NCBI GenBank assembly: GCA_902791985.1
Contig: CADAYD010000014.1
Span: 37,460-101,459 of the forward strand
DNA: 64,000 bases
DNA from: an uncultured bacterium
GTDB taxonomy: Bacteria; Cyanobacteriota; Vampirovibrionia; Gastranaerophilales; Gastranaerophilaceae
Direction: 5' to 3'
Shown here: piece after piece, positions 9,420 through 18,046 of the stretch
How positions within the stretch are numbered: position 1 is the first letter of the stretch
Layout: the number at the start of each line of letters is the position of its first letter
Notes under the pieces: generated by a model
Told to the model about the DNA's origin: nothing
Seen by the model: only the letters and a program-made list of their open reading frames with translations
Databases searched by the model: none
Made by a program: the position numbers and the translations under genes

Positions 9420-12400
9420 TTAAATTCTGTTCATATTGCAAAAATCTTTGTATGAGCAATAATCACAGGCGTTATCTTTATGGTTCGGTTCAAATTCGCA
9501 AGATTTTATTCCCGCTACAGCCTGTTTAAATTTTTCAACAGCATCGTTTATTTCTTCTTCGGTATAATTGATACCCTCATTTTTGGATAAGAAATCTTCA
9601 GGGTAGATAAATTTAGTTACAGAAACTTTATTACCTGTTGAGAGTTCGAAGAAATACTTATACCATGCCATTTGGTTGTAATAATCTTCGTGTTTCCCGT
9701 CAATTTTAATACCGGAATTTTTATTATTTCCTGTTTTATAGTCATAGATTGAGTATGTACCATCTTCATTGATATCAATTCTGTCAATTTTTCCTGTAAA
9801 TTTTGTTCCGTCTTCAAGGACATAATTTATTTCTTTTTCTTGTGCAAATAATTGATTTGGGGTTGTATTTGTAATTTGACAATAATATTTATCAAGTGCG
9901 TTTTCACCTCTTACTTTAAAAATTTGTCTTTGTTCATAGGATTCCATAGGCAATTTATACAGTTCATTTCTAAACCATTCAAGAACTTGAGATTTTGAAG
10001 GATGAGTTTCATTTTTCTTTAGGTATTTCATCGCTTCTTCGCAAGCTTTGTGAATTGAACTTCCGTAGCTTAGGAAGTTTGGATTTCCATCTTTGACTTC
10101 TAAATTAAGAATATCGTTATATAGATATTGTCTTGGACATTCCAAGTATCTGTTTATAGAGGATGGTGAAAATGCTCTGTCTGCTAATTTTGTAGTTATA
10201 AGTTTTTCGAAATCTTTTTTATAATCATAATCTTTTTTAATTATTAATTCATTCACTTGCTGCCAGTACGAATTTTCATCATATGACGGGGCTGATTTAT
10301 ATTCCAACATGTTTTGAATATTTACAATGTAATTTGTTGGTTTTCTGGGACTTTTTCCTTTCATTTCAGAATATGACATTCTAAGTGTATGTTTTGCTCT
10401 TGTCATTGCAACATACATTAACTTTGTTAAGTCTGATGGTTTAATTTTATTATCCCATTCATCTTTTGTTTTATATTCAGATTGATTCAATGGAATATCC
10501 GGTTTATTTGATTTTGAACTTTCCCATTTCCAAGTTTCAAGAGAGGGCATATAAACGTATTCAAATTCTCTGCCTTTTGAGGAGTGATAAGTGCATAATT
10601 GAACGGCATTCATGGGTACAGGAGATTTGTCGGTGCATATTCGCTCATCATCCTCAATTATATCTTTTAGGTATTTATAAAATTCTTCAAGAAAACTTGT
10701 TCTGTATATTTCAGAAAAACCTACTGCTTCATCAATAAATTTTTGAATTCCTGCAACGCTTTCAGTCCTGTTGATTTCAGTATTTAAGTAGTAATTAAAA
10801 ATACCTGTTTTTGAACCGATTTCCAAAATAGTATTCTTAATATTTTCCTTTGACATATATTCTCGCAAATAATCGTATGTTTGCAAGAAATGTTCAAATT
10901 TTTCGCCTTCAACAAATCGGTTTTTATCAATATTGCGTAAAACATCGACAAAAGTTTTTCCCTTAGAAACTTCTTCATACAATACTTGATAATCTTTTGG
11001 ATGAATATTAAAAGGTTTAGATACTAAAATTTCAAAAATTCTGTAAGAAAACATTTCAGGATTAATTAAAAACTGAATGTAAAAATACAAAACATTAACA
11101 GCAGTAATTGTAAAAATATCTTTCCCTTCTTTTAGTTCAAAAGGAATATTTCTAATTTTGAGCATTTCAGCAAATGATTGAGCTTCAGCATTTGAACGGG
11201 TTAAAATTGCAATTTCAGAATATTTTTTCTCTCCTGTTTTTTTGTCTTTTGGGCAATGGTCAGAATTTACAAGTTCTTCTATTTCTTTAACAATTTCTGT
11301 ATATTCTTGAATAATATCCGCATATTTGTAAAACCTGACGGGTTTGTCTTTTATGCAGACTTCCTCGTTTTTTGCAATCAAATCTTTGTTTATCGGATTT
11401 CCGTCTTTGTCTTTAAATTTATGAGAATTAACAAGACTTAGCGGATCCTGTGCAATAACTGCTCTTGCAGCATTTAAAATACTTTGAGTTGAGCGCATAT
11501 TTTCTTTCAAACAAATAATTTTTGTATCAGGAAATTCTTTTAAATAATTTTCGATAGTTTCAAGTTTAGCACCCTGAAAACGATAAATAATTTGGTCATC
11601 ATCCCCTACAACAAAGACATTTCCGCTTTCAAGTGAATGAGATAGCGCAAATACAATTTCATTTTGCGATTTATTTGTATCTTGGTATTCATCAACCATC
11701 AAGTATTCATAACGATTTGCAATATCATGTAAAAACGACGGACTTGATTCAAATTTATCCAGAACAATATTTATCATATCGTTAAAATCGAGATATCTTT
11801 GAGCTTGTAGTTTTTCACTGTAAAGTTCATAAAATTTCCATAGCTCTTTGGCTTGTTCAACTTTTTTGACGGCATCTTCACGTTTATCATACGGAGGTTT
11901 TTTGTATCTTTTATTTCTACCTTGTTCAACATCTTCAATTATTGTTTCAATTCTTGCGATTTCAGGTTCCCAATCGAGATTTTCTTTTAAATTTTTAAAA
12001 AACTTTTCTTTTGTCAGTCGATTTTGTTTAATATTGTTAATTCTGTTTTTTATTGTATTTATGTAAAAATACGGGTCATTTTTTTCTGTTCTGAAATACT
12101 TAGGCTTAATTTCGTCAATACATTTTTTTATAAAAGCTTTAGATACGGGGTCTGATATTACTTTATAGTTAGAAGGGATTTCAAAATCTTGTGGAAATTC
12201 TTCAATAATATTGGAGCAAAATCCGTGATAGGTAAAGATTTGTACTCCGCAAGATATGACATTCAGTTCATTTTCAATACGTTTTTTCATCTCTGTTGCC
12301 GCAGCATCAGTGAAGGTTAAGCACAGAATTTTTTCAGGATTAACTCCGTGAGATAACATATTTTTAATGCGTTCAATAATAGTAAAGGTTTTTCCTGTAC

Positions 12401-12497
12401 CCGGTCCGGCTAAAACCAGCCATTTCCCCGAAATATTATCAATACATTCCTGTTGTTTTGCATTTGGTGTTTTTGTATCTTTTGTAATTGTGGCCAT
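9420..12497 (-). CDS. UvrD-type helicase fused to Fe-S PD-(D/E)XK nuclease (AdnB/AddAB-like)
   Basis: A 1025-residue protein. The N-terminal two thirds is a superfamily 1A helicase: Walker A GPGTGKT (31-37), II VDEYQDTN, III GDDDQIIYRFQGA, IV ENMRSTQSI, V TYHSSKGREFEY, VI LMYVAMTRAKH. The C-terminal third is a RecB/Cas4-like nuclease: FSPSSINRYLECP, GKIDRID, then YDYKTG. Four cysteines (one in LECPRQ, three in CDYCSYKDFC at the very end) match the iron-sulfur staple of AddB/AdnB nucleases. The likely role is resection of double-strand breaks. The whole machine is one chain and no AddA/AddB partner is adjacent. Confidence 0.88.
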   Translation of the reverse strand: MATITKDTKTPNAKQQECIDNISGKWLVLAGPGTGKTFTIIERIKNMLSHGVNPEKILCLTFTDAAATEMKKRIENELNVISCGVQIFTYHGFCSNIIEEFPQDFEIPSNYKVISDPVSKAFIKKCIDEIKPKYFRTEKNDPYFYINTIKNRINNIKQNRLTKEKFFKNLKENLDWEPEIARIETIIEDVEQGRNKRYKKPPYDKREDAVKKVEQAKELWKFYELYSEKLQAQRYLDFNDMINIVLDKFESSPSFLHDIANRYEYLMVDEYQDTNKSQNEIVFALSHSLESGNVFVVGDDDQIIYRFQGAKLETIENYLKEFPDTKIICLKENMRSTQSILNAARAVIAQDPLSLVNSHKFKDKDGNPINKDLIAKNEEVCIKDKPVRFYKYADIIQEYTEIVKEIEELVNSDHCPKDKKTGEKKYSEIAILTRSNAEAQSFAEMLKIRNIPFELKEGKDIFTITAVNVLYFYIQFLINPEMFSYRIFEILVSKPFNIHPKDYQVLYEEVSKGKTFVDVLRNIDKNRFVEGEKFEHFLQTYDYLREYMSKENIKNTILEIGSKTGIFNYYLNTEINRTESVAGIQKFIDEAVGFSEIYRTSFLEEFYKYLKDIIEDDERICTDKSPVPMNAVQLCTYHSSKGREFEYVYMPSLETWKWESSKSNKPDIPLNQSEYKTKDEWDNKIKPSDLTKLMYVAMTRAKHTLRMSYSEMKGKSPRKPTNYIVNIQNMLEYKSAPSYDENSYWQQVNELIIKKDYDYKKDFEKLITTKLADRAFSPSSINRYLECPRQYLYNDILNLEVKDGNPNFLSYGSSIHKACEEAMKYLKKNETHPSKSQVLEWFRNELYKLPMESYEQRQIFKVRGENALDKYYCQITNTTPNQLFAQEKEINYVLEDGTKFTGKIDRIDINEDGTYSIYDYKTGNNKNSGIKIDGKHEDYYNQMAWYKYFFELSTGNKVSVTKFIYPEDFLSKNEGINYTEEEINDAVEKFKQAVAGIKSCEFEPNHKDNACDYCSYKDFCNMNRI

Positions 12498-12756
12498 ATC
12501 GTATTCCTTTAGACTTCTCTTGGTAATAATATATCATAAAATAAAGAAGCCTTGTTATTTATCAAAGGTTATTACGGCGGTAACGGGAATTTTCTTGTTG
12601 CGCCTCGCATTAGACGGCTTGCGCATTAGCTCATTTGTCCAGCCTAATGCTCGACTATTTCGCCGACGGCTTCAGTCTTTGCTCGGCTTTCGCTAAACCC
12701 TAAACACAAGCTTATTGGCTTGTACGGGTTCTTATATTGCTACGACACACATAGCC
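12498..12756. other. intergenic stretch with no gene
   Basis: Between the helicase-nuclease start and the tRNA terminator I see no coding potential. The stretch is locally GC-richer than its surroundings (around 12595-12715) and has short inverted words such as AAGC/GCTT. It contains the stray tRNA 3'-end copy at 12575-12591, listed separately. It may be a decayed insertion next to the tRNA gene. Confidence 0.5.
12575..12591 (-). repeat. 17-base copy of the tRNA-Glu 3' end
   Basis: Seventeen bases (CGGCGGTAACGGGAATT) are identical, in the same orientation, to 12795-12811 inside the 3' half of tRNA-Glu. Such a direct repeat of a tRNA 3' end is what integration of a mobile element at a tRNA leaves (attL/attR). 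Only about 200 bases lie between the copies and no integrase is present, so it would be a remnant. A partial tRNA duplication is the alternative. Confidence 0.55.
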
Positions 12757-12787
12757 AAAAAAAAAGACACTGGCAAACGTGTCTTTT
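12757..12787 (-). terminator. rho-independent terminator of tRNA-Glu
   Basis: On the minus strand AAAAGACAC and GTGTCTTTT form a 9-base-pair stem with an 8-base loop, followed by a run of Ts. It sits 4 bases past the CCA end of the tRNA. Confidence 0.85.
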
Positions 12788-12791
12788 ATAT

Positions 12792-12866
12792 TGGCGGCGG
12801 TAACGGGAATTGAACCCGTGTTTGCAGAATGAGAATCTGCCGTCCTGACCACTAGACGATACCGCT
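12792..12866 (-). tRNA. tRNA-Glu (anticodon CTC)
   Basis: The minus strand folds as a full cloverleaf of 75 nt with the CCA end encoded and discriminator G73. The D arm is GTCT/GGAC, the anticodon stem GCAGA/TCTGC with loop TTCTCAT (anticodon CTC), and the T arm ACGGG/CCCGT with loop TTCAATT. The acceptor stem pairs AGCGGTA with TACCGCC, leaving an A1:C72 mismatch at the top. Anticodon CTC reads GAG codons. A terminator follows directly. Confidence 0.93.
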
Positions 12867-12997
12867 ATTTATAATTTGATTATAGGTCAAAAATTATTTA
12901 ATTCAATATGAATAATGATATTTATGTAAAATTTTATTTAACATGAAAGGAAGTAAAAAATTTATGTATTATCATGTAATAACAATGAGGTGAAATC

Positions 12998-14389
12998 ATG
13001 CCGGCAGTGAAAACAAAGAAAAAAGAAATAGACGAAAATTTAATTCCGCAGAACGTTGAAGCGGAAGAAGCCATACTTGGAGCAGTACTTGTTAACCCGT
13101 CAAGTCTTGCTAAAGTTTCAGATTCACTTGATGCGGGGTGTTTCTATAAACCTGCGCACAGATACATTTACGAGGCTATGATTGAGCTTTTTAACAATAA
13201 CGATAATATAGATATAGTTTCGGTATCTGATGTTTTAAGCTATAGCGGAAAGCTGGATGCAGTCGGTGGACGTGCATATATAAATGATTTAGCTGAAAAT
13301 ACGATTACAACAACAAATGTTGCGTATTATGCAAAAATCATCAAAGAAAAAGCTATCAAACGTGCGCTAATAAGTGCCGGTGCAGAGATTGTCAGTAAGG
13401 GTTATGACCTTGAACCGAGTGATGCCTCAATAGAGCAGGCAGAAAAACTTATTTATGATATAAGTTCAAATAAAACCACCTCGGACTTAATTCCTGTAAA
13501 AGACTTGGTTTTAAATGCATATGATAAGATTGAATATAGATGCACTCACAAAGATGAACTTTCAGGTGTTCGCACCGGATTTGATAAACTTGATTTAACA
13601 TTAAACGGGTTAAATAAATCGGATTTAATAATATTAGCAGCACGTCCTGCAATGGGTAAAACTGCATTGGCTCTTAATATTGCTCAGAATGTTGCAATTA
13701 ATGAAAAAGTTCCTGTGTGTATATTTTCGCTGGAAATGTCTGCAGGACAACTTGTGCAAAGAATGTTATGTTCACATGCTGAAGTTGATTCTCAGAGAGT
13801 GAAAACCGGTCAGATGCAACAAAAAGACTGGGATAAACTTACAATGGCAATGGATGATTTTTCTCAAGCTAAAATTTATATTGATGATTCCGGCGGATGC
13901 ACGCTAACTGATGTGCGAACAAAATTACGCCGATTAAAATCTCAAGAGAAAGATTTAGGTCTTGTAGTTATAGATTATTTGCAGCTTATGGAAAGCTCCG
14001 GTAAAGAGGACAGATTGCAGCAGATTTCTGCAATTTCAAGAGGGCTCAAAATTCTTGCAAAAGAACTTGATGTACCTGTTCTTGCGCTTTCACAATTATC
14101 ACGACAAGTTGAAAGCAGAAATGATAAGCGTCCAATGTTGTCAGATTTGAGAGAATCAGGTTCTATAGAGCAGGATGCCGATATTGTTATGTTTATTTAT
14201 CGTGCTGATTATTATGCAAAAGCCGAAGAATCTGAGGAAGAAGAAGCAATCAAAGCTAATTCAAAAGGACTTTCAGAGGTTATTATAGCAAAACACAGAA
14301 ACGGTCCTGTTGATACAATAAAATTACTATTCCAATCAAATATTACGAAATTCAAAAATCCGCTTAATGATTCATTTGATGCATTTTAA
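12998..14389 (+). CDS. dnaB: replicative DNA helicase DnaB
   Basis: Hexameric 5'-3' helicase that unwinds the replication fork and recruits primase. The 463 residues match the family. The N-terminal domain begins PQNVEAEEAILGAVL; the RecA-like C-terminal domain has Walker A ARPAMGKTALALN (near 215), LEMSAGQLVQRML, Walker B LVVIDYLQLM and the arginine-finger region LSQLSRQVESRNDKRPMLSDLRESGSIEQDAD. No intein is present. GAGGTGAAATC precedes the ATG. A terminator follows about 220 bases downstream at 14607. Confidence 0.97.
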   Translation: MPAVKTKKKEIDENLIPQNVEAEEAILGAVLVNPSSLAKVSDSLDAGCFYKPAHRYIYEAMIELFNNNDNIDIVSVSDVLSYSGKLDAVGGRAYINDLAENTITTTNVAYYAKIIKEKAIKRALISAGAEIVSKGYDLEPSDASIEQAEKLIYDISSNKTTSDLIPVKDLVLNAYDKIEYRCTHKDELSGVRTGFDKLDLTLNGLNKSDLIILAARPAMGKTALALNIAQNVAINEKVPVCIFSLEMSAGQLVQRMLCSHAEVDSQRVKTGQMQQKDWDKLTMAMDDFSQAKIYIDDSGGCTLTDVRTKLRRLKSQEKDLGLVVIDYLQLMESSGKEDRLQQISAISRGLKILAKELDVPVLALSQLSRQVESRNDKRPMLSDLRESGSIEQDADIVMFIYRADYYAKAEESEEEEAIKANSKGLSEVIIAKHRNGPVDTIKLLFQSNITKFKNPLNDSFDAF

Positions 14390-14606
14390 TATTTTTATTA
14401 ATATTTCTTAATAAATATAAATATTATGGCAATTTTTGAAGCCAAAAAATCTTTATATATATGTAAGGGATATTAAATCAAAAATTTTTGGGAAAAACAA
14501 AAGCGCAATAAAATACTAAAGCGGGTTTTAACAGGAAATAAAAACTCGAAAACGGGAAAAATTTAGGGGAATAAAATCGAATCATCCATCATAATCAATC
14601 TTCTTG

Positions 14607-14634
14607 GGTGCTGATATTTTTCAGCGCCTTTTTT
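14607..14634 (+). terminator. rho-independent terminator upstream of the PAP2 gene
   Basis: GGTGCTGA and TCAGCGCC form an 8-base-pair stem (one G-U) with a 6-base loop, followed by TTTTTT. It ends the dnaB transcript. It also argues against translation from the TTG at 14604, because that start would place the hairpin inside the next gene. Confidence 0.85.
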
Positions 14635-14681
14635 CTTTGGATTTTTTATGGTATTTTAAATTGTGGAGAGGGAGTGAAGAA

Positions 14682-15695
14682 ATGATACATGAATTTTTAT
14701 CAGATCCAAATTGGATAAGTCCGCAGATAGATTATCTTTTGTGGCTTCAAAATATAAGGGCTAATTTAGGACCTGTTTTTGATAATTTATTTTTACATAT
14801 AACAACGTTTGGAGAAATTTTTATTCCGACACTTGTCATAAGTATAATTTATTGGTGTATAGATGCGGAAGCAGGACTATATTTGTTTGGGTTAAATTCA
14901 TTAGGAATATTATTTATGCAAATATTCAAAACATCTGCATGTGTTTACAGACCATGGATACTAAGTGACAAAATTAAACCGGTCGGGTCTGCGATTGCAA
15001 TGGCGCATGGATATTCATTTCCAAGCGGTCATTGTATGATTTCTGCAACAAGTTGGGGAGGGGTTGCTTTTCTCCTAAGGAAAAGAAAATTTATTGCAAC
15101 CTTGATTGTGCTGTTAATACTTTCTATTGCATTTTCAAGAATGTATCTGGGGGTACATACGCCTCAGGATGTTGTTATCGGACTTTTAACAGGACTTGTT
15201 TTTGTATTTGTAATGCACTATGTTTTTAAATGGTGTAAAAAAGATAAAAACAGATATTTGTATATACTTGCAATTTTTGATTTGACAATATTGGGAACAA
15301 TATTGTATATAATTTTTAAAAGTTATCCTTTTGATTATGTTGACGGTAAATTACTTGTAAATCCTTATCATGCCAGATATATTGCCGTAGTATTCGGTTG
15401 TTGGGTAATGGGATTAATAAACGGGGTATTATTATGCAGAAGATTTTTCCCGTTTGACGCTAAAAACGGAAGTATCAGGGCAAGAATTATAAGAGGTATA
15501 GTCGGTGCATGTATTTTTTACTGTATTTTTCATTCCATTGATAATCATTTTATAATAAATGAAGCACGTTTCAGATTTGGATTACCTTCTATGTTTGTGG
15601 CAGGATTTTTTATTACGGCAATATATCCGCTAATATTTATCAAAGTTGAAAAATTTATTTCAACTAAATTTAATAACAATGTAAAAACTGTGTAA
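14682..15695 (+). CDS. PAP2-family membrane phosphatase
   Basis: An integral membrane phosphatase of the phosphatidic acid phosphatase type 2 family, with several hydrophobic helices. All three catalytic motifs are present: KTSACVYRP (KX6RP), FPSGHC (PSGH) and SRMYLGVHTPQD (SRX5HX3D). Substrates in this family include undecaprenyl pyrophosphate, phosphatidic acid and lipid A-related phosphates; which one applies here cannot be told. I chose ATG 14682, preceded by GGAGAGGGAGTGAAGA, over a TTG at 14604 because the latter would run through a terminator. The C-terminal third adds four further hydrophobic segments beyond the catalytic core. Confidence 0.9.
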   Translation: MIHEFLSDPNWISPQIDYLLWLQNIRANLGPVFDNLFLHITTFGEIFIPTLVISIIYWCIDAEAGLYLFGLNSLGILFMQIFKTSACVYRPWILSDKIKPVGSAIAMAHGYSFPSGHCMISATSWGGVAFLLRKRKFIATLIVLLILSIAFSRMYLGVHTPQDVVIGLLTGLVFVFVMHYVFKWCKKDKNRYLYILAIFDLTILGTILYIIFKSYPFDYVDGKLLVNPYHARYIAVVFGCWVMGLINGVLLCRRFFPFDAKNGSIRARIIRGIVGACIFYCIFHSIDNHFIINEARFRFGLPSMFVAGFFITAIYPLIFIKVEKFISTKFNNNVKTV

Positions 15696-15700
15696 TAAAT

Positions 15701-15735
15701 TTGCACATCTTGAAATTGACCGTTACAATAGTAAC
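15701..15735 (+). promoter_or_regulatory. promoter-like sequence with dyad over the -10
   Basis: TTGCAC (15701-15706) and TACAAT (15724-15729) are separated by 17 bases. An inverted repeat GTTAC-AATA-GTAAC (15722-15735) overlaps the -10 hexamer and would be well placed as an operator for the following beta-lactamase-like gene. The -35 match is weak. Confidence 0.4.
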
Positions 15736-15760
15736 AAGAACAATATGAGGGGTAAAATGA

Positions 15761-16942
15761 ATGCCGAAGTTAGCAAGGGATTATAATTATTCCGGATATA
15801 ATAATTCTTATGCTTCAAATACATTCAGGGACGATACTTATGCTGCAGGAAAAGTATATCGTTATCCTTTGCCCAAACAGCAAAAAGTAAAAGTCAAAAA
15901 GAGAAAAAGAAATCCAATAAGATTTTTGTTTTCTTGTTTGGTTTTGTTTGGGATTTTCTTATCTTTTATGCCGTATTCATTTAATAAAATTACTAAATCG
16001 GTTTTCGTTCCTGTTCCGCATAAGAACATTTCTGTTGATTTGTATCAGGCGGCTTTTCCTTCTACTAATTATCTTTCAAATAATTGGTATATGGGCAGAC
16101 GAAAATTCTCTTTCGCTGCAGATGAAAAAAATGCACAAATGCTTCCTATAAAAGAAGGTGTAGAGATGCCATCTTTGCAAGGAAATCTTTTAAGACTTAT
16201 GGAACAATATCCTATGGTTAAGCCGGCAATTTATGTTTGGGATTATGAAACTCAAAATTATGTTGATATAAATGCATCTGAGGTTTTCCCTGTTGCCAGT
16301 ATAATTAAAGTGCCTGTTTTGATAAATCTATTTAAATCAATTGAAAATGGTGAAATTACACTTGATGATACCATTCCGTTGACAGAATATTACAGAACAG
16401 AAGGTTCCGGAAATCTTCAATATAAAGCTGCAAATACTCTATATAATATTGATAAGTTAGCTCAAATTATGATAACCGAATCTGATAATTCTGCAACTAA
16501 TATGTTAATTGCAAAACTTGGCGGGATGAATGGTGTTAATCAATTTGTGAGAGATTGGGGATTAAAGAATACAGAAATTCAGACATGGTTGCCTGATATG
16601 AAAGGGACAAATCATTCAACCGCAAAAGAAATTGCTCAAATGTTTTATAATATTGATGTAAATGAAAAGTTTTTAACCGATGCATCAAGAAATAAAATAT
16701 ATGATTATATGAGTCATGTTCATAATGACAGACTTATTCAGGCAGGACTCGGAAAGGGTTCAACTTTTTATCACAAAACAGGTGATATAGGTAAAATGCT
16801 TGGGGATGCAGGAATTGTTGTTACTCCTACCGGCTCAAGGTACATTGTTGTTATACTTGCGCATCGCCCCCATAACGCGCCTCAGGGAAAAGAATTTATC
16901 GTCAAAGCATCTGAAATTATTTATAACTATATGGTGAGATAG
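15761..16942 (+). CDS. class A beta-lactamase-related serine hydrolase, membrane anchored
   Basis: The 393 residues comprise a basic Tyr/Lys-rich N-terminus, one transmembrane helix (IRFLFSCLVLFGIFLSFMP, about residues 49-67) and a periplasmic serine hydrolase domain. The penicillin-binding motifs are all present: SIIK (Ser180), SDN (241-243) and KTG (339-341). The class A Glu in the omega loop is not obvious, so this may be a peptidoglycan hydrolase or a weak beta-lactamase rather than a resistance enzyme. AGGGGTAAA precedes the ATG. The ldpA-like gene follows after 2 bases, so both are on one transcript. Confidence 0.85.
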   Translation: MPKLARDYNYSGYNNSYASNTFRDDTYAAGKVYRYPLPKQQKVKVKKRKRNPIRFLFSCLVLFGIFLSFMPYSFNKITKSVFVPVPHKNISVDLYQAAFPSTNYLSNNWYMGRRKFSFAADEKNAQMLPIKEGVEMPSLQGNLLRLMEQYPMVKPAIYVWDYETQNYVDINASEVFPVASIIKVPVLINLFKSIENGEITLDDTIPLTEYYRTEGSGNLQYKAANTLYNIDKLAQIMITESDNSATNMLIAKLGGMNGVNQFVRDWGLKNTEIQTWLPDMKGTNHSTAKEIAQMFYNIDVNEKFLTDASRNKIYDYMSHVHNDRLIQAGLGKGSTFYHKTGDIGKMLGDAGIVVTPTGSRYIVVILAHRPHNAPQGKEFIVKASEIIYNYMVR

Positions 16943-16944
16943 CA

Positions 16945-17889
16945 ATGTTAAAAGAATTTTTAGAAGAAAAACATTGTTTTAAGCTCGTTTGTGGAGCAGG
17001 AAATGAAGATGTTGAAAGTATCCGCAGATTAGTTTATCTGTATGCGCTTGCAGGATGCAGATTTTTTGATTTATCGGCAAGCGAAGAAGTTGTGGATGCT
17101 GTTATTGAAATTTTGCATGGTCTTAATATTTTTGATGCTTATCTGTGTGTCAGTGTCGGAATAAAAAGTGACCCGCATTGCAACAAGGCTGTTATTGATT
17201 ACAATAAGTGCATAAATTGTGGCTCATGCGAATCAATTTGTCCTCAGGGTGCTATTCACAATGCAAAAGTTACTAAATCAAAATGTATTGGTTGCGGAAG
17301 ATGTTGGAAAGTTTGCCCCAGAGTTGCAATATCTTATACTCACGAAGAAAAAAAACTCGATGAAATTTTGCCTCAACTGCTAAAAAAGGGGATAGATTGT
17401 ATAGAGCTACATGTCATAGGTCAGGATGAAAACGAAATTTTTTCAAAATGGAAATATATAAACGAGCATTTTGACGGATTACTCAGCATATGTGTCAGTC
17501 GTGGTAAGTTGGGTGATGAAGCGCTTATAGAGCGTATAACAAAAATGATTGATTGCAGAGAGCCTTATTCGACAATTATTCAAGCAGACGGCTTTCCGAT
17601 GAGCGGCGGGGATGACGATTATAAAGCGACTTTGCAGGCGGTTGCGACAGCTGAAATTGTACAAAATGCAAAACTCCCTGTATTTTTAATGCTTTCAGGC
17701 GGGACAAATACCAAAACTACTGAGCTGGCAAGGATGTGTATGATTGATTATAATGCTGTTGCTGTTGGTTCCTACGCAAGAAAAATTGTAAAAAAATACA
17801 TAGAGCGCCCTGATTTTTGGACAAATGAATATGTCATCGAGGATGCTGTAAATGAAGCGAAAGTACTTGTGGATAGTGTTGTATTGTAA
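16945..17889 (+). CDS. LdpA-like iron-sulfur protein
   Basis: The N-terminal segment FKLVCGAGNEDVESIRRLVYLYALAG and a TIM-barrel-like remainder match LdpA, the redox-sensing light-dependent-period protein of the cyanobacterial clock. Two 4Fe-4S clusters are encoded around residues 90-130: CINCGSCESICP and CIGCGRCWKVCP. The C-terminal half has the glycine-rich barrel end LMLSGGTNTKTTELA. No light or clock partner gene is in the window, so a role in redox sensing or electron transfer is inference. The gene is 2 bases behind the beta-lactamase-like gene and about 160 bases ahead of ftsH. Confidence 0.82.
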   Translation: MLKEFLEEKHCFKLVCGAGNEDVESIRRLVYLYALAGCRFFDLSASEEVVDAVIEILHGLNIFDAYLCVSVGIKSDPHCNKAVIDYNKCINCGSCESICPQGAIHNAKVTKSKCIGCGRCWKVCPRVAISYTHEEKKLDEILPQLLKKGIDCIELHVIGQDENEIFSKWKYINEHFDGLLSICVSRGKLGDEALIERITKMIDCREPYSTIIQADGFPMSGGDDDYKATLQAVATAEIVQNAKLPVFLMLSGGTNTKTTELARMCMIDYNAVAVGSYARKIVKKYIERPDFWTNEYVIEDAVNEAKVLVDSVVL

Positions 17890-18046
17890 AGTCAAGACAA
17901 TATATGATAAAGGAAACAAGTTTATTAATATTAATCGTTTTAATGCCCTTATATCTTAGTGCCTTTTTTATATATTTCCCATTTTATTCTTTTTAAGTTA
18001 TAATCTTATCAGTTATAATTAAATTTTTTGGAAAGGTTATATATTT

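Noticed and set aside
14604..14681. TTG start that would lengthen the PAP2 protein by 26 residues
   Set aside because: The added segment is a perfect terminator hairpin with T-run, and a good ribosome site precedes ATG 14682.
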